A stretch of DNA of 64,000 nucleotides. It comes from Flammulina velutipes (lineage: Eukaryota > Basidiomycota > Agaricomycetes > Agaricales > Physalacriaceae). Shown one piece after another: positions 23,198 through 34,925 of the stretch (the first letter of the stretch is position 1; each line of letters begins with the position of its first letter). The DNA lies in contig CM022376.1 of the NCBI GenBank assembly GCA_011800155.1, positions 2,356,001 to 2,420,000 on the forward strand, given 5' to 3'. Position numbers and translations under genes: made by a program. Under the pieces are notes generated by a model. That model saw only the letters and a program-made list of their open reading frames with translations. It did not search any database and was not told the origin of the DNA.

Positions 23198-26100
23198 TTA
23201 TGGAGCACTGTGTCTCCGAAAGTCCAAGCTCGCTTTATAGAGGCATTGAATGGTAGCCAGCACCTCCAGGGCATCAGGTCGATCTTCCATGTCATCCGAC
23301 CAACACCGTTCAATGAACTTCCACTGCGCCTCTGTAACGAAGGATACAGCGGGTCTGCGGGGTTTTCGCCCCCTGTGCAGTTCGATGACAACCTGCGCAT
23401 CGCTCCGGACGTAGTGGTAGGGTATGCGACCGGACAGGATCTGCGGAATCTTTTAGAACTGGGATATATGTAGAAGTACGCGGGAGATACAGACCTCTAA
23501 TGTCACGCTCCCGAATGAGTAAATGTCGCTGGGAGGAGTGAGGAAGGGAGGCTCGGTCGTGGCATCTTCTTCCGGATCTTCTTCGTCGGTGGCTGAGAGC
23601 CGATAGAGCGATGCGTCCGCCCATCGTATCGCGCCACCGATGGTGGAGCTCATGCAGGAAGACGAGGACCCTTGGAACACAGCTAGCATGTTTGACAGTC
23701 CGAAGTCACAGAGGACGGCTTCACCCTTGTCGTTTATGAGTATGTTTGACTGTTGTGTTCAGCTCATGGAATGGACTAATTGTTCGTTTTGAGACTCACG
23801 CCAGTAAGGTCTCCATGAACGATCCCCAATGAATGTACTATCCATCCACCAATCAGCATCATTTTTAGCCGAAGAAATAATGCGGGATGCTTACGATAAC
23901 TCAGTCCTTCTGCCACCTGTATCAGCTAGAAAAACAGCGTGTCAGCGAAGACCAGATGATACGCATAGAAGGAGTGACTCACAAGCTGCAATCTATCCGT
24001 CATGGACAACAAATCCCCACGCCTTTCCAAGTATTTCGTCACCGACCCATTCTCAAACCACGGACAAACCATAGAATCATAATTCCCAAAATCCGAAACA
24101 GTCCCATAAAGTTGAAGAATATTCGGATGGTTAATCTTCTTCCAAACGCTCAGCTCACGAGCAAGTCTCTGCATCATGATCCGAGTCAAAAAAAATGTGA
24201 TAGGTAAGTCAAGAAAACGAACCTGTCGAATCCGACTCTCCGTTTCCGGGTCGTCGGTGCGCGATCTCAAGACTTTGATAGCGACCTAAGGGAATAAGCT
24301 CGGGCTTGTGGAACCATGCATCAACAAGTACCTGTCTCTCCTGTGACGCATCACGCCACACCCCCTTGAAGACGTCCGAAAACCCTCCGCCAGCTACGGA
24401 GAACCGCCCTTCCTTCTTCACCTTTCCCGTCAAATCCATCACTTCCACACTCGGAAGATCGACTACACGAAATCATGATGAGCATCTTCATCCCCGCTGG
24501 AACACAGCGCGACTCGACATACCGGGAACGAAATCCGGGGGAGGAGTAGGAGGAGCCTCAAAACGCGACCCGGTGGACGAATCCAAGGAAAATGGGGGAC
24601 TTTTCGATAGGGCGCCGTTGTTGAATAGTGTAGGTAGCATTCCGGGGCTGAGAACGAGATCATTGGCACCAAAGTCTGACTGCATGGTCGACGAAGCTTG
24701 GGAGTTCGAGCTTTTGTGGCCGCGTACGCTCCACGGTCGTGATCTACGTCGGTAGTTAACCTCGAGTCCTGAATCAACTATGGGAGTATATCGTGAATGA
24801 TTGGGATATGACAACGAAGAGAGGAATGTTGCTCACCAGATACAGCATCATCCCTCTCGTCATCCCGAGAGTAGATCATGTCCGCAAACCTACTCAGCAG
24901 CGAACACCATTGCTCGTTCTGTGCAGGACAAGTCGTCGCAAATTCCAATACGTTCTCTTCACCTCTCGGATCGACCCAAAGGAGGGAAAAACTCTCCGAC
25001 CTGAAGACATACACCTGTCGTATAGCCTGAGTGGGTATGCTATGTGCGAGGCTCAACATCGACGTCCCCTTCAGAGCCGGCCCAAGCTCCCAAGGCTCAA
25101 CCGGATACCGCGAACTCTTACACTCGCTCCCTATCTCCTCCAAACAGCACAGCAGAACCGTGTCGAACAGAAAGAGAGAGTACGACAGTCCGATTTCGCT
25201 GACAAGGAGTGTGTCGTCTAGTAGCAATGACCCGGTCTCCGAAGGTGAATCTGGATCCCATAGGAATGCACGGGCCTTGAGGATGGAGGAGCAGCGCATG
25301 GTCCGGATCTGACGACTCATCTCGTCGATGGTGTCCGATGCATCCTGCATGCGAAAAACCACGCTACACAACGAGTCGTAGGAATGATGCGCAGAGGGGG
25401 TAGAAACACGTAGGATGGCGGAAAGGTTCGCGCAGTACTCGGCGAGACGTGCGGGTATGCGTCCGACGATGGCAAGCAGCGTTTGCGCGTAGCCTCGAAG
25501 TTCTGGGTCGATGGTAGTGAGCTGTTTTATGAGAAACTCGTGTATTGGGAGGCAGTTGACGCATATCGAGCGGTATGCACTGACGGTGCGTGTGATGAAT
25601 GCTGGTTTCTGGAGGAGTGGTTGGTGATGGCGGGAACGAAGGAACGAGGTATGCTTACATTCGTGCCGAAGACTTTGATCCAATCTTCCAACCACGGGGA
25701 GTTGGAGATTTGCTGTAGCTCAGCGAGGACTTGGCTGTGGTACTCTCGTAGATGACTCCTGTTGACGAGAAGGCACTCTAGACGCGGCTCGACGGTTCCT
25801 GTGGCCGTGGACATGAGCAGCGCTGCTTCCTGGACTGATGTGAGATATACATTGAGGAAACCCGGAAATGATGCCTTACCGCGACGGATCCCAGGGAAGA
25901 GACGTGAATTTCCTCAGTATCGAGCAAACTCTGCACAAACGCGCGCCGTTGCTGTTCAGCCCTCGGTGGGGGCACATACAGATCAGGACAAGTGCCTTGG
26001 AGCGCAACAAGGACGCGTTGTACGGTTTTAAGCACCTGATGATTAAATTTCCAGATCTTTATCTCTTCGGATAAGACGACGACGACGACTGACCTTTGCG

Positions 26101-26477
26101 AATCCCGTACACGTCTCCCCATACATATCTTCCACTCTCAAGACCTCCCCGTAAGTCAGGCGGCCTTGCATTTCCAAGAGCTTGACGCGCTCAATAAAGT
26201 TGGTAAAGAACGTCATCCTCCCGTCCAGCGGCAGGTCGTAGTCGACATCGACATCGATGTAGGGCGGAGCCAGCATGTTTAACAGAGCACAGAGCGGTGC
26301 ACCCAAGGAGAGGCACGTCCAGAGCGTTTGGAAAGCAGAGCCTGGGGTACCCGCGCTGCTCGAGCTTCCCAGCCATGGTCGCAGCTCAGTGATAAGAAGC
26401 AATCGACTGAGAACGCGAAAGCTCTCGAGGCGCAGCTGGTCCGTGGGCGCCCGCGGAGGCGATAATTTAACGCTCAT
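23198..26477 (-). CDS. Cdc24-like CH-DH-PH exchange factor fused to a protein kinase
   Basis: Twelve exons (complement of 23198-23440, 23495-23749, 23800-23837, 23895-23925, 23983-24168, 24223-24285, 24332-24462, 24523-24777, 24837-25608, 25659-25829, 25880-26035, 26094-26477) give 894 aa, with frames and phases continuous throughout. Residues 35-135 match the Cdc24 calponin-like domain (LWTCLSLGAPLCALLNML, ETCTGFAKVLKTVQRVL). DH follows at about 145-340, PH at about 345-485, a Ser/Pro linker to 580, and a kinase domain at about 590-890. Kinase motifs are GGGFSDVFKG, VAIKV (Lys627), HGDLTGSN (Asp726, Asn731) and DFG (Asp744). The usual APE is replaced by RWADASLY. Fungal Cdc24 normally ends in PB1, not a kinase. 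The protein would link Rho/Cdc42 activation to phosphorylation, which is inference. Confidence 0.85.
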
Positions 26478-27146
26478 TTGAGCATCCGTGGTTGGAGGAA
26501 GACAACCTGGACTGAGGCGACTCGGGGGAAGGCTGGCATGTTCAGATTCAACATGATCATGGCTGATGGCCCTGGTCAATTATGCAGTTTGCACGGCAGC
26601 GTATCGCCGGGATCGCGTGGAATCAATTTAGCATCGCATTCACGCACAGCCTACCGTCCCGTTGAGATTAACCTGGATTGCTCAAATACAGTATAATGCT
26701 CACATACCTGTGGTAGGAAGAGCATTACATGTCTCTGTAGTACTCATCCATCGGTACTCCAACGACACAAGTCTCGGTATAAGTTGGTGTGGGCATCATA
26801 AAGTATGCGCCACACATAGTAGGACATGAGTACGATCAAAATATTAGGATTCGTCGTCGTTCGTCTCAAATCCTTCGAATCCCACACACCATCACAGAAA
26901 TGGGAATGAACCGCGTCTATTACCGGTATGGACAAGATACCTGAACATATATGCGACACCATCACAAAAGTCAGATACAACCGATATGAATAGAGTTAAG
27001 CATCAACGGAAATGGTGCTGTGAGTATGCATAGGTAGACATGATAGTAGGTAGTGAGCTAGATGAGTCAGTAGAGGAGAGGGTACGTAGTATGTAAAGTT
27101 AAACACGAGTCATAAGATACAAAGCAGAAAGCGCCACACTATATCC
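26478..27146. other. Intergenic region with TGTGGCGC at 27131
   Basis: About 670 bp between the GEF-kinase start and the Nse3 stop. The reverse-complement motif GCGCCACA lies at 27131-27138, only nine bases past the Nse3 stop. No gene is seen. Confidence 0.5.
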
Positions 27147-28361
27147 CTACCGAATCTCCGACAACCCACCACCAGCAGCTTTCCCTATCCCATTCAACAC
27201 CTTACCCACCCTCTGCTCTTTCCTCTTCGCCGCCTCCCTCCCTTCCTCTCCTTCTTCCTGGTCTTCATCCGCAGCGACCATGAACTCAGCAACAAACGTC
27301 CCAATCATCTCTTCCCCAATCTCACTATGCGCCCTCGCCCCCCAGCGCCATTCATACTTCTGCGCCTCCTCCTCGTCCCCCCGAACCCGCTTCGTCGCCT
27401 TCTTCTTCGCCTTGGTCTCACCAATCGTCTGCCTGTCGATGAATCCCTGTCTCATCAATGTCTGGAGGTACGAATCAAGGTTGACGCTGGGCGTCGTCGA
27501 GTGAGGGCTGAACTTGATCGTTCCCAGACGTAGTTTTTTGAGATACGAACGTAGGTCGGCTGGGAGAGTATATGAGAAGGGACAAAACGAAGAAGAGGAA
27601 GGGGGGGACGTACGATCAGAGAGTGTACGCCCACTGACGAGGATCAAGGCGAGGATGGTATACAGTATCCCAAGCGAGCCCGACTCGTTCCAGTGAACGA
27701 GGGTCCCATACGAGCGAGGCGTATCCTCATCATCAGCATCCGGGTCTGCGTCCTCAGCCTCCTGCTCGATGATCTGCTCATCCGTCTGATTCGCAATCTG
27801 GATGAGGCCAGGATGGAGCGTAGACCGCAGAATGAACGCCTTGGTCCCAGAGGCCGCTACGAATGCTCAACAACACGCTTGCCGTGGGAAATGAATACAT
27901 ACCTTTCTTCTTAGCGCCCGTCGCCTTCCTCGCCTCGTCGAGCTCTTCGTCAGCCCCTCCGTTCTCCAAGTCCGTACGCGTCTTGAGCTCAGCCATCTCC
28001 ATCCCGAACGTCCTGCGCAGGATCTCCTGGGCCATCTGGAACACCTGTGCAAAATTTTTCGAACCGCCCATGACTTCTCCCTTATCAATACTACCGCCTC
28101 TTCGCACAGACAAAAGCGCACACACCTTTCTTCGTGATCTCATCCCGCTTCAACACGATCCTCCTATGCTCATGAAAGAGCGCCAGACGCACAAGCTGGT
28201 TCGCTTTACGCGAAGTGTCCTGTCGACGCGTCAAAGAGTGCAACAAAGGCAAGAACGCGACAACGCACGTCCACGACGTCTCCGCCAATATCATTGCCTT
28301 CGTCAACGTCCATCTCCTCGTCCGAATCTGCTTGTCGACGCGCTCCCCGACGAGGTGCCAT
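27147..28361 (-). CDS. nse3: Nse3, MAGE-domain subunit of the SMC5/6 complex
   Basis: Complement of 27147-27559, 27614-27856, 27903-28073, 28126-28219 and 28269-28361 gives 337 aa. After an acidic, disordered N-terminus (DSDEEMDVDEG) comes a MAGE homology domain: RLALFHEHRRIVLKRDEITKK, NFAQVFQMAQEILRRTFGME, WNESGSLGILYTILALILVSG and LRSYLKKLRLG, then YEWRWGARAHSEIG. In the SMC5/6 complex Nse3 forms a subcomplex with Nse1 and Nse4 for DNA repair. Intron 2 is read with its acceptor at GAGAAG, so that the protein reads ITKKVMGG as in other Nse3 proteins. TGTGGCGT lies about 80 bp upstream (28441-28448). Confidence 0.92.
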
Positions 28362-28440
28362 TTTGGAGGTGATGGAGGTAGCTAATCGAAACGCGACGTG
28401 ACAGAACGTGACGATACGCGTTTCGGGTGGGCAAGGCCGA

Positions 28441-28448
28441 TGTGGCGT
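28441..28448 (+). promoter_or_regulatory. TGTGGCGT motif upstream of nse3
   Basis: A member of the recurrent TGTGGCGY family, 80 bp before the nse3 start codon. Confidence 0.4.
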
Positions 28449-28770
28449 ACACTGGTAATATTGTTCCAACGGTCATATTCATATTGTACATGGGTTAATA
28501 TTCTTGTCTGCTACGTGGCTGCTAACTAAAAAGATCCAAGGTGAGACAGAAACAGGAAAAGACGCTTCGTAGTACAACTATCTATGCAAAGAAAGTGGGG
28601 AAAAGTGGGGGGAATAATGGTGTCCAGTATTGACATGCATGCATGAGGAGAGAAAGATGTAATTACGGAAAGCGAAGGATGGGAGAAAGGACATTAGAAA
28701 ACAACGGGGCTATAAAGAGATAGGAATAAATACTTTGGGCAGTACCACTCCGAGACTGGATGGATATACG

Positions 28771-30176
28771 TTACTGGGGGGGATATAAAGACGGAAAGGT
28801 GAGCTCTTCGATGGGCGCATTCTTCGGCTGAGGCGAAGGCGACGACGGTTCCTCTTCTTCTCGTTTCCCAAGGTTCATCGCGCCAGGCCTCTTGAGTATC
28901 GCGTCTGCCAGCATCTCGCTCACACCCATATCCTCATCCACGTTCCTCGTCCGTTGCCTGCCTCTGGAGCTGGGCGAGCCACCAGGGCTTGACGAGGTAC
29001 TGAACGCAGGATGCATGTTGGGCGCGGGATAGAAACCTGGCGAAGGGTATGCGAACATCGGCGAAACGGGCGACGGTGCGTGGAACAGGGCTGCCATGTA
29101 CGCCTGCATTTGCTGCATCTGCGCGCGAAGTTCGGCTTCTCGCTGGCGCCCCGCCTCGCGCTCCCACCGCAGCATCTCGAGCTCTTTCCCAAATCGCTCG
29201 AGATCGCGCCGGGCGTTTTCTTCGCGTAGACGAGCCGCCTCGAGAGCGCCACGTAATGAGGCGAGTTGTGTTTGTGGCGGTGGTGTTCCTGGACGGGAGC
29301 CAGAAGGAGGAGCACGACGTTTACTGGGCCCTGCTGCTGGCTGGCTCTTCTTGTTGCGAGGTTTAGGCGGGGAGCCACCAAGGCACTCGTCCTTTGGATG
29401 ACCAAGACCTTCGAAAGGCTCGGCGTCCATGATATCAGTTTGGATGGTATCGGCAGAAGACGTAGACACCGAGTCAACGAGAGAAGGAATGCTGGATCGA
29501 GAGGTGGACGTTGAATGGGACGCGGTAGGGGACGCTGGAGGGGGAAACTCGGAGATATCGTCAGAGCGCCCATGCGGTGTCTCTGCGTCGTCATCATCGT
29601 CGTGGTCGCCATCGTGCGACGAGCTCGCCGTCGAGACGCTACGCGATGTCGAAGAGACTGACGAGCCAATTCGTCCCAACGACGTGGGCAGGAATGGGTC
29701 TTCGCGGTCGTCAGAGGTGCGACTGGAGCTTGCGGTCGAAATACTCCGACAGCTTGTTCCAGCGCGCACATAGTCCGAGGGAGTCGTCGTCGTGGATGCA
29801 TGCGTATCGAGGGCCTTTGCCAGCTTGGAAAGCGTCGCCTTGGTGCGTTTATTGCCTTTGAGGACGTCCTTCAAGGGATCTTTGCCGCGCTTCCTCCTTT
29901 CTTTGGACCTCGCTGCTGTTTTGGCCTTTTCGTCTGCCTCGAGCTGGGTCTCTGCAATGTCTACTGCACAACGTGAGTCAATATCGCGACGAGGCAGGGT
30001 CGCGACGCACCAACTGGAGCACAGCGAGACTTGAGGCTGAATGATAAATTATGATGAACGCTTGAACGCCATATGACCGCGCCGAGGACGACAGTAAAGA
30101 GTGTGGTTGCAACGAGGACGGGCGTCGTCGTGTTCGTGTTGTGCTCGTCGTCGGCGACGTCGACAAGCGACTGCAT
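28771..30176 (-). CDS. Membrane-anchored Ser-rich protein with coiled coil
   Basis: Complement of 28771-29963 and 30011-30176 gives 452 aa. One N-terminal transmembrane helix (about 20-38, VLVATTLFTVVLGAVIW) is followed by a basic region rich in KERRKRGK. Then come about 130 residues of Ser/Thr-rich disorder with an acidic DGDHDDDDDAE patch. A coiled coil of about 70 residues follows (ASLRGALEAARLREENARRD onward, ending in a Met/Gln-rich segment), and then a Pro-rich tail. No catalytic domain is visible. It may be a tethering or scaffold protein, which is inference. The intron is 47 nt, with GTGCGT and TTGAC. Confidence 0.75.
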
Positions 30177-30299
30177 GATGGTGGTCAAAGGGAAACAAGT
30201 GGCTGGATGGGCACTGTCCAAATTGGGCCAACAACCTTGATCGCGCCACGTGTGCCTCAAGGTTGGCTCTTAAATGGACAAGGCAGCTGTCACCTGCAA

Positions 30300-31203
30300 A
30301 CTCTGCCTCGTTATAGCCTTGCTCCCCTCGTTCTTTTTCCCGCTGTACGTTACTATTCCCAGGAACATCTAACTAGCATCACGTCACTTGCCTTGCTCTT
30401 GTATCAACCTCGCCACGACCCATGCGTTCACTGCCCATGCCGTCCTCGCTTCCGCCGTATTCTCGAAGTAATCTGCAGCTGCCCCATTGTTCTTTTATGC
30501 CGAAGATATTCGACTGATTATCTGCCCATCGCCACACTATGTGTTCCTGGCACTGCGTTCTCAATAGATTACTCCCACAAGGCTCTCAAGCGCGCTGCTA
30601 ACGGCTTGCTGGGTCCGGCTTCCCCACGCTTGGGCACCTAGATTGTTGATATATCCATCGGGGCTGCCACCACGTCGCTCTCGGGTTTGTCAACCACCTA
30701 CACGTCCCCGACGCGCGGATCGCACTCATCCAGACGCGCCCAAATACAGAACATCCACGTACAAATCTGACTCCTCGACATCACTGATTGTCAATCTCTC
30801 CGTCCCCCGGCCCGCCCGCTTTGACTTATCGTTCCGAATCCAAAGACTCTCAGGCGTCTTCGCGGAAGAAAGACGGTTGATCAACGGTGTTCTAGAACCA
30901 ACACCGACATTACACACGCTCGCCGGAAATACAAAGTCTTGCTCTCCTCTCACCGCGAATGGCCCGCTCTCCTTCTTGACGACGAGAAATCCCCGTCGCT
31001 CTCTTACTGCCATCGTTCGTCTCGGAGTTTCCAAGGAAACTGGCGTCTACCCCGGAAATATCACAGGCTCCTTGCGCCACACTCCTACTACCATGCGGAG
31101 ATTAGAAATGATTAACGATGTTCCACTAAATGAAAAGCTACCGCTGTGCCTAACTGGTGGGTACGGTCACATCTGGGGATGGGGGAAGACTGAAGACACA
31201 TAG
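30300..31203 (+). pseudogene. Possible decayed arrestin-like gene
   Basis: A start-like MRSLPMPSSLPPYSRSN near 30421 resembles the beginning of arrestin-like proteins of mushrooms. Further on, two overlapping frames alternate in looking protein-like: FDLSFRIQRLSG at about 30820, and HARRKYKVLLSSHREWPALL at about 30915. No single open frame or set of introns connects them. I see only weak resemblance, so the identification is tentative; the region may also be non-coding. It contains GCGCCACA at 31074. Confidence 0.2.
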
Positions 31204-31483
31204 GTTCGCACCCAGGCTTTAAGCGACCACAGAAGTAAGTGATTCCTGGATCCAGCCCAAAGAACTCATGACGTTATCTATGTTTATGGCCGCCACACTA
31301 GATGTCAGGTCTTCCCAGTCACGATACCGTGGCTCGACCATGTTTGGATCATTTACTTCGTGCGTTTCTACTTGGAGGGAGTGGTATCTAGATAGTAGTG
31401 TGTTTCCTTACAACCGTACAAAAAAAGGGAGTGGAATTATTACAATTGTTCGAACGTATTGATGAGCTGCTGCATTATTAGAT

Positions 31484-32099
31484 TCACTGTCTCCTGCCCC
31501 CATTGAACGCATCGATCTGGCGCTTTTCCTCTGCTTCGCGTTGAACACGACGATCGGCCAATTTCTGTGATAGATGGTCAACGCGCAGCAAACAAACTCT
31601 AGGGATGCTCGCGTACGTTCTTAGCTGCCAGGATCGTAGTCATGAGCGTATCGAGCGTCGCCTCGGAGAGTTCGGTCATCTAAAAGCAACTTGGGGTGAG
31701 CAACGCTGTTGAAAAGGTAATTTTGCTACAGCCACATACAGCATTCCCTGCTTGACGACTAAGCATTCTGAACTCTTGTTCTCTGGGACTCTCTTCCTGG
31801 ATGGGTGGAGATACGACAGGAGCCGGTGTGGCGTCACGCTTTCCACCCCAGAAGCCTCGGGTTTCGTAGCCATACGTGGGAGGCTCCTGTTCGTCATTCA
31901 CTGGTCGGTTCGAAGTCTCGTTGGCATTGGGAGGTGGAGTAACAGCCTTCGATCTCTCGTACGCGCGGCGGCGTTCGCAGAACGGTTGCCAGCCTGAATG
32001 TTGTGTGGTGCCGTTCCATTCTTGCTGTTGGTAGCGATGATGCTGGCCCCAGATCGTGGCAGTCCCGGCACCGACGAGGAACCAAAAGAATCCGGCCAT
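31484..32099 (-). CDS. Small single-pass membrane protein, unknown function
   Basis: Complement of 31484-31564, 31617-31679 and 31740-32099 gives 167 aa; all introns are phase 0. The first 17 residues (MAGFFWFLVGAGTATIW) form a short N-terminal helix or anchor. A Pro-rich middle carries GYETRGFWGGKRD, and the C-terminus is a charged helix (ADRRVQREAEEKRQIDAF). The overall plan, a very short anchor with a soluble tail, suggests a protein of mitochondria or ER, but this is inference. TGTGGCGT lies at 32277-32284, 178 bp upstream. Confidence 0.75.
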
Positions 32100-32685
32100 T
32101 ACTAGTAGATGGATGGGGGAGGGTAGTATGTAGTGGTAAGAGTGGACGCGGTAGGCGGTGGTGTTGATGAAGGTCTCATTTTCGCGATCGCAGGTCCTTT
32201 TAAACGGGATTCATCGTCGACGAATGAACTCGGCGAGATTGACGGTGAGAGCTCTCGGCACGGCAGGCAAAGCCGATGTGGCGTCACTGCGCCGCGTATG
32301 CGGTTTGTCATACTGATGTGTCATGGACTGAGCGGTGGCGCTAGGTGACGCTCGATATTGCTACATGACGCTATACTCTAGACGACATCCATGATGCTGA
32401 TGGTGAGACATTCATATCTGTATCATGAATCCAGCTTCAAAGTTTCGGCGTATGGAGGGGAAAACTCTTGAAAGAAAAGTCACACCAGAAAGAAGCGTGG
32501 GAATTCAAAACAAAGCTAAAAGTTTCCAAGAATGGAACGCTACGACGCCACATTGATGGAAGAGATGTTCAATTCAATGTCAATGATCACCATTTATTCG
32601 ACACGATCCCATGTAATACAACAATGAACAGGTTACTAGAGATGTGTTTGTGATCATGATTCTTCTGAGCTGTTCCCCTCAGGCT

Positions 32686-32986
32686 TTAAGCGCAGGAGCG
32701 GAACTTCAGAACTCGTCAGGAGGTTGTTTAGATCAATGTGGCGCACACTTACTTGGCAGCACTTGCGGGCTGTTCCCGGACCGTTGGGTCCACAGTCGTA
32801 GGGGTAGTTGCTGTCGCAGCTAGAGACCCAGATCTACAGAACCGTCGTCAGCATATAGACGTAGACCCCGCAGAGGTGGGTACATACACAGTTGCGCTTG
32901 GTCAACTCCGCAGCCTCGTTGAGAGGAGTGGCGACCGCGAGGGCAGTGAGAGCGGCGAAGACGATGGTGAAGAGTTTGATTTGCAT
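32686..32986 (-). CDS. Small secreted cysteine-rich protein, 65 aa
   Basis: Complement of 32686-32703, 32753-32833 and 32888-32986. Residues 1-20 form a signal peptide (MQIKLFTIVFAALTALAVAT). A short propeptide ends in Lys-Arg (ELTKR), a likely Kex2 site. The mature part is about 34 residues with six cysteines at 33, 39, 47, 58, 59 and 64, spaced C-C-C-CC-C, compatible with three disulfides. The last exon has only five codons. Good donors, a CTGAC branch site and a TATAAAAG (33050-33057) support the model. Such proteins are commonly secreted effectors or cell-surface factors; no specific role can be named. TGTGGCGC lies inside intron 2. Confidence 0.85.
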
Positions 32987-33049
32987 GTTTGAGTTGGAGC
33001 TCGAGTACAGTCTGTGAGGCTGATGAATATTTCGTCGGAATCGAGAGGC

Positions 33050-33057
33050 CTTTTATA
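33050..33057 (-). promoter_or_regulatory. TATA box of the secreted-peptide gene
   Basis: TATAAAAG on the minus strand, about 64 bp upstream of the ATG at 32986. Confidence 0.65.
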
Positions 33058-33679
33058 CGTGTTGGACGTCGAATTGCCGGGCGCTCAGGCTGATGCTCGA
33101 GCCGACATGGACGCTCCGGTAGAGACAGAACCTCACTAGAACTTGTGATGACCGCCCAGATCTGCATTCATTAACATCACCCTCGGGGATCTTTGACGTT
33201 ACACCGAATATTTCTATGTAGGAGGAAGGGGTATAAGCGCGGTCACCTGCTAGGCAGTGAAGATTATTTGATTCGGTAGTAGTGTACCACAGCCCAATTG
33301 AGTAGTGTTCTAGGGTGCGAATGTAACCCTCTACCTGCGCCACCTACTTGATTTATATGTATATACACTACAGAAATAATTTAAGAAGGAGGTTTCAATG
33401 GATATTTACGGGAAGCGAGAAAGGAGAGCACGGCGAGTGTATATGAGCGCTGAAACGAAATAGTCACGATGCTTGGTAGTCGGAGTTCGCGCTCACGAGA
33501 TGATGAATCTTTAAGCGAAGTGCTTTGGGGTAAGACAGTGCGAGTTACACCGTGGCCAGCGGACTGTAGTACTATGTAAGTAATATCTTTACCAAATGAC
33601 ATCCCTCTCGACACGCTCATGTGGCGTCCTCGGTGTTACGTAACTCGATCACTCTTTCTCTTTAACCGGCAAGACGAAA
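33058..33679. other. Divergent intergenic region
   Basis: About 620 bp between the secreted-peptide gene and prefoldin. TGTGGCGT at 33622-33629 lies 51 bp before the prefoldin start. No gene is seen. Confidence 0.5.
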
Positions 33680-34280
33680 ATGGCGGATGCCTCTACTCAA
33701 CAGGTGAACGTCGGAGACTTGAATCTGTCGCAGCTGACCGATGTCAAGAAGCGACTTGAGGAGGTACGCGTCGTTACAATTCCTGAGTTTTGTTACTAAT
33801 GGCGCTAGTAGGAGTTGAACCACTTTACTTCGTCCTTTGCGCAGCTTAAATCAGATCAAGTCAAATTTAAATCGTGCATAGAGAGCGTAGGAGAGCTCAG
33901 TCAGAGCAGAGGTACGCCTTTTCCTAACGTAATCCAATGCTTAGAGCTGTTTTAACGCTCGATCTCCAGGCCAGTCGAAATCTGACCTCGTCCCGCTCAC
34001 CAATTCGCTATACGTCCCTGGTAAGATACACGATACCGATAGCGTTGTCGTCGACATCGGCACTGGCTACTACGTTCAAAAGGCGTGTCTGATTTTCCCC
34101 GAACAATTACATCCGTCCTACCCAGACGCAATCAAACACTACAACGGCAAAGTCGACTTTCTTAACGGAAACCTCGCGAAGCTTGACGAGACGGTAGGCA
34201 AGAAGAGAGAGAACATGGAGATGTTGGTACAGCTAATGCAGAAAAAACTACAGGAAGAGACGCAGGCCGTGAAATCATAG
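33680..34280 (+). CDS. pfd5: Prefoldin subunit 5 (alpha-type, Gim5)
   Basis: Joining 33680-33763, 33812-33911, 33970-34086 and 34126-34280 gives 151 aa, the usual length. Prefoldin hands unfolded actin and tubulin to the CCT chaperonin in the cytosol. The layout is two coiled-coil helices around the beta-hairpin core: NLSQLTDVKKRLEEELNHF, then VPLTNSLYVPGKIHDTDSV and VDIGTGYYVQK, then a long C-terminal helix. Intron 3 is read as a 39-nt GT-AG intron with a weak GTCTGA donor. It gives YYVQKAYAIKHY in frame, while the more obvious donor two bases upstream would not. Confidence 0.93.
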
Positions 34281-34344
34281 ATGCTGTTATTATACACCAC
34301 GCGGAGATCTATCTCGTAAGCGTATTCTAACTCTGTCCCTCCAG

Positions 34345-34850
34345 TAGTTCTCACGTCGACACAGATGGACACCAGGTGGAACTCAACGTTGTGAAAACCC
34401 TTGAACCGGACCATTCATGTGTCACCTTTCTTACTAGGCGACACGACACTGACGAAGATGTACTCGTCAAGTTCGTCCGGCGGTATGGCAAGGACGTGAC
34501 TCGTCACTGAATAGCTTCGAAAGGACTAGCGCTGCCAGTGCCCGTGCACTACGGTCATCTGGCACTTGTCGTAATGGAGTGTGTCGATGGGCAGGCACTG
34601 TACGAACTCTACGGCCGTGATATACCTGAATATGCGCGCTGGGCTGTCTGGACGAATCTCGACGGCCTTGTGGAGGGTGGCTCTTGGGGTATTTGCGGTC
34701 GCCGAATATCATGCTTATGAACGCCAGACTTACAAGAATGTGTACGATTCATCGATTTTGACTGGGCGTGCAGGGAGAGAGACGGAGCGAAGTACGGATC
34801 TCTGACTTCTGAGGCTAAGGATCGCCAAACGACCAGAAGCTTATGGTCAA
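34345..34850 (+). pseudogene. Kinase-like gene remnant
   Basis: Fragments in more than one frame read like a kinase fold: DEDVLVKFVRRYGKDV (ATP-lysine strand), VPVHYGHLALVVMECVDGQAL (hinge), then RFIDFDWACRERDGAKYG (DFG-like region) in another frame. A TGA interrupts the frame after KDVTRH near 34508, and a frameshift follows near 34690. No start region is seen. It resembles other degenerate mushroom kinases more than the K1-K6 genes next door. Called a pseudogene. Confidence 0.65.
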
Positions 34851-34925
34851 GCGATGGTGAGTTCGTCAAATAGGTTGATGTTCAATTTGTTGATTAGCTA
34901 GCTAGCAAACATAGTGCCTCCTCGA

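Noticed and set aside
24778..25695. A 305-aa frame reading through introns of the GEF-kinase gene
   Set aside because: Flanking donors, acceptors and domain continuity show that it is one exon with read-through ends.
30643..31203. A 186-aa plus-strand open frame as an intact gene
   Set aside because: It has no ATG at its start, and competing frames on both strands look equally protein-like.
34080..34125. A GC-AG intron or frameshift in prefoldin 5
   Set aside because: A standard GT-AG intron starting at 34087 keeps both the frame and the family sequence.
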